Below, in pieces: positions 18,957-28,352 of a stretch of 64,000 nucleotides of DNA. This stretch comes from G965207335 sp965207335 (GTDB lineage Bacteria; Pseudomonadota; Gammaproteobacteria; PS1; Pseudothioglobaceae). Under the pieces are notes generated by a model, which was given only the letters and a program-made list of their open reading frames with translations, searched no databases and was not told the origin of the DNA. Position 1 is the stretch's first letter. Each line of letters starts with the position of its first letter. The DNA lies in contig OZ242267.1 of the NCBI GenBank assembly GCA_965207335.1, forward strand, positions 248,001 to 312,000. The letters run 5' to 3'. A program made the position numbers and the translations under genes.

Positions 18957-19351
18957 TAGTACTTAAAACAAGCACTATTAATATAATTTGCTAAATGGTA
19001 CTTTTTATTTTATGACTTATTAAATGGGGCAGATACTTGTCTCATTTTTATATAGAAACACACTTAAATGACTTTTATTAGTAAATACTACTGTGTTAAG
19101 TTATAAAGTTGGGCTTTGGGGTATTGTGTGTGAAACACTTTTTTATTAAAAAATTTACCTCTAGATGTTGTGTATTATTAGTGCAAAAATAGTACTCTTA
19201 AAAGGCAGGACTATGCCCATAAATACCTCAAGTAGATAAATTTTTTCTAACTCGCCTAAGTTCTTTTACAGTCTTAGTGCTGTGCTGTGCACATTGTGAG
19301 AATTTGGACAAGTAGTGTTACCTAATACAGTAGTTATTTTTTAATAATTTT
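18957..19351. other. Intergenic region between HU and tRNA genes
   Basis: About 395 bases with no supported gene. It contains a diverged short intergenic repeat (19182-19230). Immediately before the tRNA there is only AT-rich sequence (TAATAATTTT); I could not define a tRNA promoter confidently. Confidence 0.5.
19182..19230. repeat. Short dispersed intergenic repeat, copy e
   Basis: GTGCAAAAATAGTACTCTTA, then AAAGGCAGGACTATGCCCATAAATA: diverged version of the repeat at 6916, 13510, 14990 and 43129. Confidence 0.45.
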
Positions 19352-19427
19352 GGGTGCTTAGCTCAGTTGGGAGAGCATCGCCCTTACAAGGCGAGGGTCA
19401 CAGGTTCAAGTCCTGTAGCACCCACCA
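19352..19427 (+). tRNA. tRNA-Val (anticodon TAC)
   Basis: Cloverleaf: acceptor GGGTGCT pairs with AGCACCC, D-arm GCTC/GAGC, anticodon loop CTTACAA (anticodon TAC) on a TCGCC/GGCGA stem, T-arm CAGGTTCAAGTCCTG. Discriminator A is followed by an encoded CCA. Confidence 0.96.
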
Positions 19428-19429
19428 TT

Positions 19430-19506
19430 GGAGTGGTAGTTCAGCTGGTTAGAATACCTGCCTGTCACGCAGGTGGTCGCGGGTTCGAATCCCGTCCACT
19501 CCGCCA
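19430..19506 (+). tRNA. tRNA-Asp (anticodon GTC)
   Basis: Two bases after tRNA-Val. Acceptor GGAGTGG/CCACTCC, anticodon loop CTGTCAC (GTC), T-arm GCGGGTTCGAATCCCGT, discriminator G and encoded CCA. The HU, tRNA-Val, tRNA-Asp order recalls other gammaproteobacteria. Confidence 0.96.
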
Positions 19507-19621
19507 CTATTTAATTCTTATTATTTTATCAATTTTGGCTTTGGCTATTTTTATTATTGTATAGCAGCCTAAAATAAAATTATTACTTTAAGATTAAATT
19601 TAGAATAAGAGGGTAGGGTAG

Positions 19622-19689
19622 AACCTATGCAAATAGCCTTAAAAATACAAAATAGTATTTTTGCTAGGATTTTAAAAAGGGCGTAGGTT
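19622..19689. terminator. Long imperfect hairpin between tRNA-Asp and pta
   Basis: Nested inverted repeats: outer AACCTATGC (19622-19630) with GCGTAGGTT (19681-19689), inner AAAAATAC (19641-19648) with GTATTTTT (19655-19662). It sits 10 bases beyond the pta stop, between converging transcripts, so a bidirectional terminator is plausible. The U-tract is not classic. Confidence 0.45.
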
Positions 19690-19699
19690 TGATGTTTTA

Positions 19700-20686
19700 T
19701 TAATCTTGTATAGCAGTTATACTTGCCATATTTACAATATCTAGTACTGTTGCACCACGAGATAAATCATTCATAGGATAAGCAATGCCTTGTAGAATAG
19801 GTCCAATTGCTTTTGCATTCGCTAGTCTTTGTACTAATTTATAGCCAATATTACCTGCATCAAGGTTGGGAAAAATTAATATATTTGCCTCGCCTTTAAT
19901 TGGGCTATTTTTAGTTTTAACTTTTGCTATTTCAGGACAAATAGCGGCATCTAATTGTAATTCACCATCAATTACTAAGTCAGGGTTTAGTTTTTTTACT
20001 AAACTTGTTGCTTCAGCTATTTTAATACTATTTTTATGTTTAGCACTGCCATTAGTTGAAAAACTTAACATAGCAATCTTAGGCTCCATATCAATAAGGG
20101 ATTTTGCACTTTTTGCACTTGCAATAGCAATATCGGCTAATTGTTCAACACTAGGTTCAATAACTACTGCACAATCAGCAAATATGAGGTGCTTATTATT
20201 TTCAAGTATCATAATAAAAGCACCAGAAATGGTGTTAATATTAGGTTTAGTGCCTAGTATAGAAAAAGCAGCTTTTAAAACATCAGCTGTGGTATTAACA
20301 GCGCCAGCAACACAACCATCAACCTCATGGCTTCTAACTAGCAAAGTGGCAAAATATAAAGGATTAACAAATAATGATTCTAATAAAGTTTTTGAGTTGT
20401 TTTTATTAAGTTTGGTAGATTTTAATATATCGTATAAATAAGTATAGTGTTTAAATTTTTGTGGTTCAATTATAGTAACACAATCTATATCTTGCTTATT
20501 TTTTTTAGCTAAACTAGCTATAATATTTTTATTTCCTAAAAGTATAGGATTTACAATTTTTTGTTTAGCTAGATAAATAGCGGCATTTACAATACGAGCA
20601 TCTTCACCTTCTGGAAAAACAATAGTTTTATATACTTTTCGGGCTTTATCGTATATTGTATTTAAAAGCAAACTAGATTGTTTCAT
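19700..20686 (-). CDS. pta: Phosphate acetyltransferase
   Basis: 328 residues, the short PTA_PTB-type enzyme without the N-terminal DRTGG extension. It has FPEGEDARIVNAAIYL at the N-terminus, VDGCVAGAVNTTADVLKAAF, AKSLIDMEPKIAMLSFSTNGSA and FPNLDAGNIGYKLVQRLA. It makes acetyl-CoA from the acetyl phosphate released by Xsc, and is the last gene of the taurine operon (94 bases after xsc). The pairing with xsc rather than ackA argues for a dedicated catabolic role. Confidence 0.93.
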   Translation of the reverse strand: MKQSSLLLNTIYDKARKVYKTIVFPEGEDARIVNAAIYLAKQKIVNPILLGNKNIIASLAKKNKQDIDCVTIIEPQKFKHYTYLYDILKSTKLNKNNSKTLLESLFVNPLYFATLLVRSHEVDGCVAGAVNTTADVLKAAFSILGTKPNINTISGAFIMILENNKHLIFADCAVVIEPSVEQLADIAIASAKSAKSLIDMEPKIAMLSFSTNGSAKHKNSIKIAEATSLVKKLNPDLVIDGELQLDAAICPEIAKVKTKNSPIKGEANILIFPNLDAGNIGYKLVQRLANAKAIGPILQGIAYPMNDLSRGATVLDIVNMASITAIQD

Positions 20687-20780
20687 GATAATAAAATATG
20701 ATAAAAATTTCTACTTTACAGCCTGCTTTTTAGCATTTTTTAATCACATTGATATTGCTATACAATTGTTTAAAATAATT

Positions 20781-22532
20781 TTAAACATAATTTTTGTACT
20801 TATCCAATATACGCACAGGTTTGCTAAGAGCATCTTTTCTAAAAGGATCGCCAAGTTCACGAGTACACATAATTTCAATAATAGTTGTTTTACCATCATT
20901 CATTTGTGCATCAACAGCACTCTTTAATGCCTTGCCAACATCTTCTAATTTATCAACTCTTATTCCTTCTGCACCCATTGATTTAGCTATATTAGAAAAA
21001 TTTTGGTGGGTAAGCTCAGCCGCAACAAAGCGTCTATCATAAAAATCTACTTGATTTTTCTTTTCAGCCCCCCAATCTCTATTATGAAATACAACAGCAG
21101 TAACTGGAATATTATGTCTTACACATGTCATAGTTTCAACCATACTCATAGCCCAAGCACCGTCTCCTGCATAAGAAATAGCTGGTCTATCTGGAGCTGC
21201 TAATTTTGCACCAATAATAGTTGGAAATGCATAACCACAATTACCCCAACTCATTGCTGCAAACATACTTCTTGGTTTGTCAAACCTTAAATAACTATTA
21301 GCTACTGAATTAATATTACCAATATCAGTGGATACCATAGCATCTTTTGGCATGGCTTTTTCTAACTCTCTTAAAACTTGTCTAGGGTGCAAGTATCCTT
21401 CTTTGTTTTCTTTAATAGCATCTAAACTATAAGGGTCTTTTTCATGAATCCATTCGTCTAATTCTTTCTCCCAAGATATTTTCTCTTTATTTATTTCATT
21501 TATACGACTTTCTTTATTGCTATCACAATAAAGTTTTTTATCTTTTATGCGGTTATACAATTCATTTGCAACTGCCTTGGCATCGCCACAAATTCCTACT
21601 GATATTTTTTTAACTAAGCCCAGCATTTTGTGGTCAGCATCAACTTGGATAATTTTAGCATCTTTTGGCCAGTAATCCATATTATGTTGTGGCAGTGTAC
21701 CAAATGGTCCAAGTCTAGTACCAAGTGCTAAAACTACATCTGCTTTAGAAATTAACTTCATAGCTGCCTTAGAACCTTGATAACCAAGAGGTCCGCACCA
21801 AAGTTTATTACTTGCAGGAAATGAGTCATTGTGTAAATAACTATTTACAACAGGAGATGATAATCGTTCAGCAAGCTTAATACAAGCATCCATGCCATTG
21901 CCCATTACTACACCTCCACCAGATACTATAACTGGAAATTTAGCATTAGATAATAATTCCACAGCCTCGCTAATAGTTTTTTCACCACCATATCCTCTAT
22001 CTACATGATTAGGCTTAGGTATATTAGTATCAATAACACCATAAAAATAATCTCGTGGGATATTAAGTTGGGTTGGCCCCATATCTGATACAGCCCTATC
22101 AAAACATCTAGCTGTAAATTCTGCCATGCGATTAGGGTTACAAACATGACCTTGATATTTAGTAAACTCTTCAAACATAGGTAATTGATTAGCCTCTTGA
22201 AATCCTCCTAAACCTTGCCCCATAGTTCCTGCTTCAGGAGTAATAATCACAACAGGACTATGTGCCCAATAAGCGGCAGCAATTGCAGTAACACAATTAC
22301 TAATTCCAGGACCATTCTGTCCTATACATACTCCATGTTTTCCACTCACTCTGGCATAGCCATCTGCCATGTGTGCAGCTCCTTGTTCGTGAACAACTGG
22401 AATAAGGCGAATGCCAGCAGGTTCAAATATATCCATAGCATCCATAAATGCAGAACCCATTATACCAAATATATTATTTACTTTATTGGCTATCATGGTC
22501 TCAACAAAAGCTTCACTTGGAGTCATTTTCAT
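20781..22532 (-). CDS. xsc: Sulfoacetaldehyde acetyltransferase
   Basis: 583 residues, thiamine-diphosphate enzyme converting sulfoacetaldehyde and phosphate to acetyl phosphate and sulfite. The N-terminal pyrimidine-binding domain has the catalytic Glu in VVHEQGAAHMADGYAR (~residue 49). The central domain is typical of the acetolactate-synthase fold. The C-terminal ThDP motif is GDGAWAMSMVETMTCVRHN. MGSAFMDAMDIFEPAGIR and NRDWGAEKKNQ are Xsc-like. Neighbouring tauXY and pta fix the assignment against generic ALS-like enzymes. TGAGGA precedes the ATG. Expected to be cytoplasmic and Mg-dependent. Confidence 0.96.
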   Translation of the reverse strand: MKMTPSEAFVETMIANKVNNIFGIMGSAFMDAMDIFEPAGIRLIPVVHEQGAAHMADGYARVSGKHGVCIGQNGPGISNCVTAIAAAYWAHSPVVIITPEAGTMGQGLGGFQEANQLPMFEEFTKYQGHVCNPNRMAEFTARCFDRAVSDMGPTQLNIPRDYFYGVIDTNIPKPNHVDRGYGGEKTISEAVELLSNAKFPVIVSGGGVVMGNGMDACIKLAERLSSPVVNSYLHNDSFPASNKLWCGPLGYQGSKAAMKLISKADVVLALGTRLGPFGTLPQHNMDYWPKDAKIIQVDADHKMLGLVKKISVGICGDAKAVANELYNRIKDKKLYCDSNKESRINEINKEKISWEKELDEWIHEKDPYSLDAIKENKEGYLHPRQVLRELEKAMPKDAMVSTDIGNINSVANSYLRFDKPRSMFAAMSWGNCGYAFPTIIGAKLAAPDRPAISYAGDGAWAMSMVETMTCVRHNIPVTAVVFHNRDWGAEKKNQVDFYDRRFVAAELTHQNFSNIAKSMGAEGIRVDKLEDVGKALKSAVDAQMNDGKTTIIEIMCTRELGDPFRKDALSKPVRILDKYKNYV

Positions 22533-22561
22533 TTTTTTATCCTCAAATAAATATAAAAAAT

Positions 22562-23938
22562 TTAGGGCAATTTATCTAATGCATTATAATACTTATACAA
22601 AAGAGTTTGTCCTATTCGTCTAATATGTGTTAGTGGATGTTTTGGTAGTTGTGATGAATATATCGGTAGTTTATTAAGTTCATCATCAAATACTCCAGCA
22701 ATCCTTTGTGCCATTCTTTTGCCTGCTTGTGCAGAAAAAGAAACCCCATGCCCTCCATAACCAAAGGCATAAAAAACTTGTTTATCTGTATCCATTTGTA
22801 CAACTCTTGGCATCATGTCATGACTTACATCAACCCAACCCCACCAAGAATAATCAATTTTAATATTTTTTAATATTGGAAATTTATGGTACATACCATT
22901 TATCAATAATTTATAATGTCTATTGTTGGTAGAACTCTTACCAGTAATTGCACTTCTAGTACCAATTTGTAGGCGGTTATCTGGTAATAAACGATAATAA
23001 AACCTTAATATTCTACTATCTGTTATAGTAAGTCTAGTTTTAAAATTACATGCTTTAATTTCCTCATCAGTGAGTACTCTAGATGCCACAGAATTTGATA
23101 AAATAGGCATGTATCTATAAGCTAATCTAGTATGTAGAGAAGAACTTGTATAACCACCTGTTGCAACTGCCACAGTTTTAGCCTTAACTGTTCCTCCTGG
23201 TGTTACTAAATAGTGATAGCCATCCTTTTTTTGCCAATCAGTAACTGGGCTAGATGGATGAATCTTAGCACCATGTTTACGAGCAATTTTCATATAACCA
23301 AAAGCCAACTTCAAAGGATTAACACCTATGCCAATAGGCTCAAATAAAGCACCATGAGCACCATTTTCATCAACAAAATCTTGTTTTAAAGTTTTCTTTT
23401 CAATAAAGTGCGATTTATAATTAAAAATATTATTATCAATATTTATACCTTTAATAAATTTTGCTACTTCTGATTTACGGTGTGCAATATGTAAATAACC
23501 ATTGCCTTGTGGTTCGCATTTTATATCATCATCATATACTAATTCTTTAAAAGTATGAAAGCTATCAATAATCTCTGTGTGTAATTTTTTAGCTGTATCT
23601 TCACCCCATTTTTTAACCCATTGCTCTCTTGATAATCTACCAGTTGATAATAAACCTTGACCGCCATTACGGCTAGTACATCCCCAAGCAACTTGATTAG
23701 CTTCTAAAACGATTGCTTTTATATTGTATTCTCTTGCTAAAAATAGTGCAGTCGATAAGCCCGTAAATCCAGAGCCTATAATTACAACATCAGTTTGTAT
23801 ATCAGATTTTAATGCACCATCATCTTCTGGGAATTCATCTATTGTACTCTTCCAATAACTATCAGCATATTCAGAGTTATGCCCTGGAGTACTGTCAAGT
23901 AAAGGGTCATAATGAGGGTTATAGGCAGTTTTATTCAT
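22562..23938 (-). CDS. tauY: Taurine dehydrogenase large subunit (FAD/DAO family)
   Basis: 458 residues, FAD-dependent amine oxidoreductase of the DAO family. The Rossmann motif is VVIIGSGFTGLSTALFLAR (near residue 50). VLEANQVAWGCTSRNGGQG follows, and the C-terminal GYGGHGVSFSAQAGKRMA closes the FAD site. By itself the sequence would be a generic glutamylputrescine-oxidase-like enzyme. Its place between tauX and xsc in a taurine operon identifies it as TauY, which deaminates taurine to sulfoacetaldehyde and passes electrons to cytochrome c in characterised systems. Confidence 0.85.
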   Translation of the reverse strand: MNKTAYNPHYDPLLDSTPGHNSEYADSYWKSTIDEFPEDDGALKSDIQTDVVIIGSGFTGLSTALFLAREYNIKAIVLEANQVAWGCTSRNGGQGLLSTGRLSREQWVKKWGEDTAKKLHTEIIDSFHTFKELVYDDDIKCEPQGNGYLHIAHRKSEVAKFIKGINIDNNIFNYKSHFIEKKTLKQDFVDENGAHGALFEPIGIGVNPLKLAFGYMKIARKHGAKIHPSSPVTDWQKKDGYHYLVTPGGTVKAKTVAVATGGYTSSSLHTRLAYRYMPILSNSVASRVLTDEEIKACNFKTRLTITDSRILRFYYRLLPDNRLQIGTRSAITGKSSTNNRHYKLLINGMYHKFPILKNIKIDYSWWGWVDVSHDMMPRVVQMDTDKQVFYAFGYGGHGVSFSAQAGKRMAQRIAGVFDDELNKLPIYSSQLPKHPLTHIRRIGQTLLYKYYNALDKLP

Positions 23939-23996
23939 GAGAATATAATAAAGAGAAAAACAGAAAGTAATTGTATAATACTAGGTAGTATTATAT

Positions 23997-24383
23997 TTAA
24001 GGTTTTATAACAGGTCTTTGCTTTCTAAAAGCGTTTTTAGTCATTATTTTGCCATTTTGAAATGTAAACACATCACATCCTTGTGCCTCAATACGACTAC
24101 CATCATTTTTATTTGTACCACTAAAAACCCACTCAGACAATCCCATATTTCCACTCACAAATATATTGCCAGTAGCCCAGTTAGCATCTGGCATTATATC
24201 CCATACACTGTTAAATGCTTTTTTTATGGCATCCTTACCAACAATTTCATTACCGTAAATTCCATCTCCAGCAACGGTGTAAAATATTGCATCATCTGTC
24301 ATCATTGAAACTAAATTATCTGCATTATGACTGTTGAATGCATTACCAAAATCTTTTAGTAATTGTAATAAACTATTATCCAT
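23997..24383 (-). CDS. tauX: Taurine dehydrogenase small subunit (SnoaL/NTF2-like)
   Basis: 128 residues with a SnoaL/NTF2-like fold pattern: FGNAFNSHNADNLVSMMTDD at the N-terminus, VGKDAIKKAF, and a C-terminal beta-rich part (GCDVFTFQNGKIMTKNAFRKQRP). No signal peptide. Small proteins of this type accompany TauY as TauX. It lies 6 bases after tauC and 58 bases before tauY. The identity rests mainly on operon position. Confidence 0.8.
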   Translation of the reverse strand: MDNSLLQLLKDFGNAFNSHNADNLVSMMTDDAIFYTVAGDGIYGNEIVGKDAIKKAFNSVWDIMPDANWATGNIFVSGNMGLSEWVFSGTNKNDGSRIEAQGCDVFTFQNGKIMTKNAFRKQRPVIKP

Positions 24384-24389
24384 AATATA

Positions 24390-25247
24390 TTAGCCTCTTC
24401 CTTTACCACGCCAAGGTACAAATTTTGCTTCTAAGAAACGCATAAAAATATCTATGCTATAAGCAATTACACTAATCAAAATAACCCCTAAAACTACAAT
24501 ATCAGTTGATAAAAATTTACTAGCTACCATTATCATCATACCAATACCAGACTCAGCAGCTACAAGCTCGGCAGCAACAACAGTACCCCAACATACTCCC
24601 ATAGAAACACGCATGCCTGTAAATATTTCTGGCAATGTGTTAGGTAGTATAATTTTAAATAATATTTGTACTTTTGTTGCATTTAGTGTATATGCAGCAT
24701 GGACTTTTGAAATATTAGTTGACATGGCACCAGAGCGGGTAGCTAGTGCCATAATCCAAAGTGCAGCTAAAAACAATAAAAATACTTTTGCAGTTTCACC
24801 AATACCAAGCCACAAAATAACTAATGGGATAAGTGCTAATGGTGGCATTGGGCGAAAAAATTCAACAATTGGGTCAAGAATACGATTCATAACTCTTGAT
24901 AGTGCTAATGCAAATCCCATAGGAATACCAACCAAACAACCTAGTAGAAAGCCAAGCAGTACGCGTTGTACACTAATATATATATGATCAAATAATGTAG
25001 CATTGCGAAAACCTTCTGAGGATATAATTTTCAGTTGGTACCATACACTACTCATATGAGGCCAAAAAACTTCTTCTATCCAACCAAAGTAGTCAGAAAG
25101 CAACCACAAAGAAAGTAAAGTAAACACACTGAGGAAAGTTAAAAACCTTCCACCTGGAGCAGAAACTAGTGACGAGTCTCCAAAAGATACTGTTTTTCTT
25201 TGGTTTTCAGCATTCGGCATTTTAAAATTAGATAGTATATTTTTCAT
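24390..25247 (-). CDS. tauC: Taurine ABC transporter permease
   Basis: 285 residues, BPD_transp_1 inner-membrane permease of the SsuC/TauC group. A cytoplasmic N-terminal extension precedes the first helix near residue 38, with about six membrane spans. The EAA loop is recognisable around AAYTLNATKVQILFKIILPNTLPEIFTGMRV. The start is preceded by AAGGAGG, and it overlaps tauB by 4 bases (ATGA). Confidence 0.93.
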   Translation of the reverse strand: MKNILSNFKMPNAENQRKTVSFGDSSLVSAPGGRFLTFLSVFTLLSLWLLSDYFGWIEEVFWPHMSSVWYQLKIISSEGFRNATLFDHIYISVQRVLLGFLLGCLVGIPMGFALALSRVMNRILDPIVEFFRPMPPLALIPLVILWLGIGETAKVFLLFLAALWIMALATRSGAMSTNISKVHAAYTLNATKVQILFKIILPNTLPEIFTGMRVSMGVCWGTVVAAELVAAESGIGMMIMVASKFLSTDIVVLGVILISVIAYSIDIFMRFLEAKFVPWRGKGRG

Positions 25248-26047
25248 AAATCCTCCTTACGACCCATGATTTCTTCTTCCATTTCCCAAATCATAGATAA
25301 AATCTCTTCGCGTTTTTCAATAAATTCTTTTTGTGCTTTAATCTCTCTACTATTGCCATCAACACCTTGTTCTGCAAAGGGTAGATGATATTGTTTTTCT
25401 AAACGACCTGGTCTAGGAGCCATTACAAATAATCGCTCTCCTAACATCAATGCTTCTTCAACACTATGAGTTATTAAAATTATAGTTTTACCAGTTTTTT
25501 TCCATAACTTAAGTAATAATCCTTGCATTTTTTCGCGAGTAAGAGCATCAAGTGCACCTAAAGGCTCATCCATTAAAATTAGTCCTGGATCATTTGCTAA
25601 GCATCTAGCTAATGCTACTCTTTGTTGCATACCGCCAGATAGTTCATAAACCGCCTTAGAGTAAAAATCTGTTAAACCAACAATATCTAGCCAGTGTTTT
25701 ACAGTTTTTTCTACTTCTTCTTTAGGTTTTTTTGCCATAGTTGGACCAAAACCAACATTTTTTGCAACAGACATCCATTCAAAAAGAGCACCTTGCTGGA
25801 ATACCATACCTCTTTCTGGGCTTGGTCCTGATACTAGTTTGCCATCAAAGATAGATTCTCCACCAGTTGGTGCTAAAAATCCTGCTAAAATATTTAATAA
25901 AGTAGTTTTACCACATCCAGATGGACCGAGTATTGTCAAAAACTCCCCAGCTTTCAAGTCAAAAGAGATATTTTTTAATGCCTCAATCGAATCACCGCCT
26001 GGTATTTGATATACCATAGATAAATCATTAACTTTAAGTTCTTGCAT
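25244..26047 (-). CDS. tauB: Taurine ABC transporter ATP-binding protein
   Basis: 267 residues, ABC ATPase. It has Walker A GPSGCGKTTLL, a Q-loop (MVFQQGALFEWMSV), the ABC signature LSGGMQQRVALARCL, Walker B LILMDEPLGALD and the switch His in ILITHSVEEAL. The sequence type (SsuB/TauB/NrtD) and the flanking tauA and tauC define the system. A charged C-terminal extension (EKREEILSMIWEMEEEIMG) is somewhat longer than minimal TauB. Confidence 0.94.
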   Translation of the reverse strand: MQELKVNDLSMVYQIPGGDSIEALKNISFDLKAGEFLTILGPSGCGKTTLLNILAGFLAPTGGESIFDGKLVSGPSPERGMVFQQGALFEWMSVAKNVGFGPTMAKKPKEEVEKTVKHWLDIVGLTDFYSKAVYELSGGMQQRVALARCLANDPGLILMDEPLGALDALTREKMQGLLLKLWKKTGKTIILITHSVEEALMLGERLFVMAPRPGRLEKQYHLPFAEQGVDGNSREIKAQKEFIEKREEILSMIWEMEEEIMGRKEDL

Positions 26048-26150
26048 ATATACCCTATAATAAATTTAAAATTTATATCATATAACTTACTGATAATAAA
26101 ATAGCAAGTAGTAGTTTTTATGCTACTACTTACCATTTGTTATTTTCAAA

Positions 26151-27149
26151 CTATTTAACTTCTGCTAATACACTGCTATCAACTGTTTTATTATAATGTG
26201 CTTGACTTTTTGCTCTTCTTAGTTGTTTTTGTTTAACATAGAAATCAGCAACTTCTTTAGTGAATTTTTGCACACCACCTAACATCCATTCTTCGGTTAA
26301 TTGTTCTGAGCGAGTAAGAAAAGTAAATTTATTAAGTGTGTCAATAGTATCATTTAAACTCATACCTGATGCTTTAGATAAAGTTGGATAAAAGCGAGCA
26401 GAATATCTATTGAAGTTTAGGTTAGAGTCTTCTGTAATTTGCATGAACTGACGAACAACATTACGATTTTTTCTTAAGAATTTACCGGTAACAGAAACAA
26501 TATCAAATACTTTTAAGCCAATAGCTTCTTGTTCAGCACCAGTCATTAACACTTGTCCGTATTTTTTCATACGATTAAGTGAACCACCAAAACCACAAGC
26601 CATAGCAACATCACCTCTTGCAAGAGCAGAAGATGCATCAGCATTACTCATACTAAGAATTCTTACTTTATTGGAATCAACTCCTAAGTATTCTAGTGTT
26701 TTCAGTAATTTATAGTGAGTTACATTACCAGCTGGTGAGCCAACTTTTTTACCTTCTAACTCTTTGGCATTAGCTTTTGTGATACCAGCACTACTATGAA
26801 CTACACAGTTATCATTTTCTGCATAAGTCATTGCTACACCAACAAGTTTCAAATCAATCCCTTTACTAACTGCAATTACAAAAGGCACAAACCCTTGAGA
26901 ATAAGCAATATCAATATCACCAGCAACCATAGCTGCTGTCATAGCATTACCATTATCAAATGAGCGCCAATTAACCTTTAGACCCATTCGTTTATCAAAA
27001 GTTTTTTCCAGTTGTGCAACCTGATTAGCAGATGGCCATTCTAAGAAATAAGCAACATTAAGTTCTCGTAAATGATTACTTGCAAAAACACTTGTCTGGA
27101 ATAACACAACTAATAAACTAGTAACCAGCAATTTATATATATTTTTCAT
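26151..27149 (-). CDS. tauA: Taurine ABC transporter substrate-binding protein
   Basis: 332 residues. The signal peptide is MKNIYKLLVTSLLVVLFQTS with cleavage near VFASN, followed by a periplasmic NMT1/SsuA-type binding fold: LNVAYFLEWPSANQVAQ, GDIDIAYSQGFVPFVIAVSKGIDL, GKKVGSPAGNVTHYKLLKTL. It lacks a lipobox, so it is a soluble periplasmic protein. It is the first gene of the operon, with a strong AAGGAGA upstream. TauA gene products are typically the most abundant of such operons; no regulator gene is adjacent. Confidence 0.93.
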   Translation of the reverse strand: MKNIYKLLVTSLLVVLFQTSVFASNHLRELNVAYFLEWPSANQVAQLEKTFDKRMGLKVNWRSFDNGNAMTAAMVAGDIDIAYSQGFVPFVIAVSKGIDLKLVGVAMTYAENDNCVVHSSAGITKANAKELEGKKVGSPAGNVTHYKLLKTLEYLGVDSNKVRILSMSNADASSALARGDVAMACGFGGSLNRMKKYGQVLMTGAEQEAIGLKVFDIVSVTGKFLRKNRNVVRQFMQITEDSNLNFNRYSARFYPTLSKASGMSLNDTIDTLNKFTFLTRSEQLTEEWMLGGVQKFTKEVADFYVKQKQLRRAKSQAHYNKTVDSSVLAEVK

Positions 27150-27479
27150 ATCTTCTCCTTTTTTATTTTATTATACATACCAAGAGAATCACATCGTGAT
27201 ACAACAACATATTATCACAAAATAAGACTCGCAGCGTCTGATTATACTACAAGAAATTATTGAATGGTACTATAATATTAAAAATAATTTGAATATAAAT
27301 TTTTTTGTTATAAAAATAATAAAAAAAACAGCTGTAAGCATTGTTATATATACATTATTGCCTAGTGGTAGATTGTAAAAAAACTTATATAAGTAGTAAA
27401 AATTACTCAAAATAGCTAATTTATATTAGGTATTTATTCCAACACAGCCTAAACTTATTAATATATGTATGCAAAGGTC
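27150..27479. other. Upstream region of the taurine operon
   Basis: 330 bases, the only non-coding stretch that can hold the taurine operon promoter (minus strand). I see AT-rich sequence and a shaggy inverted region around 27180-27245 but no operator I can name. At the left end of pxpC, 27466-27479 reads TATGCAAAGGTCT, a solitary MITE terminus. Confidence 0.45.
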
Positions 27480-28352
27480 TTAAAAAATATTAAAAAAATT
27501 GTTAAACTGTTTTCTTAGTTTTTGGGCTTTGTTAATACTAATAGGTGCAAATGATAAATAATCATTGCTAGTTTTTTGGGCTAATTTTGCTAAATCTAAT
27601 GAAAAAATATTGCCTATTTTGGCATAACCGCCTATTGTTGGTGAATCTTTTAGCATAATAATAGGCTCGCCATTGGGTGTTATTTGCATACTACCATAAT
27701 TATTTGCCTCTGATATCATTTTATCTATTTTTGGTTTAATGTTTTGTTTTGTTAGCTTATAAGCAACTCTATTATTGTTTATGCTAATTTTAAAGCTATT
27801 ATTAAATAATTGCTTAAAATCATTTTTAGTCCAGAAAACAGGGTTATTATTAACTAAAACCCTAAGTGTTAAATGTTCTTTATAATCAGGGATAAATTTC
27901 CTAGCTATTTTGTTAATTTTGTTGTTAGTACAAGGATTATTTGCTAGTAGTATTGTAAAGTTAGTTAGTTGTTTATTTGGATTATTTTTAAATCCAGATA
28001 ATATACTAAGATATGAGCGAATGCCATTTATCGGCTTGTGCCATTTTAAAATATCATTTTTACTGATATTAATTACACTCCATAAAGGTGCTAATTTATT
28101 ATTTATGGTGCAATTAAGATTAGCACCTGTTATAGCAATTTGAATATTAGTTAATGCTATTAACTCTGTTTGTCCTACAGTTATCTCTAAACTTGAAGTA
28201 TTAAAACTATTGCCAAGCAGATAATTTCCCCACAAATAACTATGCTCATCTAATGCCCCAGATATACTTATACCTTCGCTTCTGTTTGTATAATTACCAT
28301 AATTTTGAATACTTGATAATATACCTTTATTTATTAACTTAAAGGCTCTCAT
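27480..28352 (-). CDS. pxpC: 5-oxoprolinase subunit C
   Basis: 290 residues, AHS2/KipA-type carboxyltransferase-like domain. It forms the ATP-dependent 5-oxoprolinase with PxpA and PxpB, opening cyclic 5-oxoproline to glutamate. Family landmarks are GILSSIQNYGNYTNRSEGIS, GALDEHSYLWGNYLLGN and the C-terminal GEPIIMLKDSPTIGGYAKIG. Overlaps pxpB by 4 bases. Its stop abuts a solitary MITE end. Confidence 0.92.
   Translation of the reverse strand: MRAFKLINKGILSSIQNYGNYTNRSEGISISGALDEHSYLWGNYLLGNSFNTSSLEITVGQTELIALTNIQIAITGANLNCTINNKLAPLWSVINISKNDILKWHKPINGIRSYLSILSGFKNNPNKQLTNFTILLANNPCTNNKINKIARKFIPDYKEHLTLRVLVNNNPVFWTKNDFKQLFNNSFKISINNNRVAYKLTKQNIKPKIDKMISEANNYGSMQITPNGEPIIMLKDSPTIGGYAKIGNIFSLDLAKLAQKTSNDYLSFAPISINKAQKLRKQFNNFFNIF

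Noticed and set aside
19367..19564. Open frame of 65 codons over the tRNA pair
   Set aside because: It runs across tRNA-Val and tRNA-Asp; both tRNAs fold fully.
19866..20441. 191-codon plus-strand frame opposite pta
   Set aside because: Antisense shadow of the well-conserved pta gene; composition of a complement frame, no start signals.
22215..22550. 111-codon frame opposite xsc
   Set aside because: Shadow frame rich in His/Ser/Asn from the complement of xsc.
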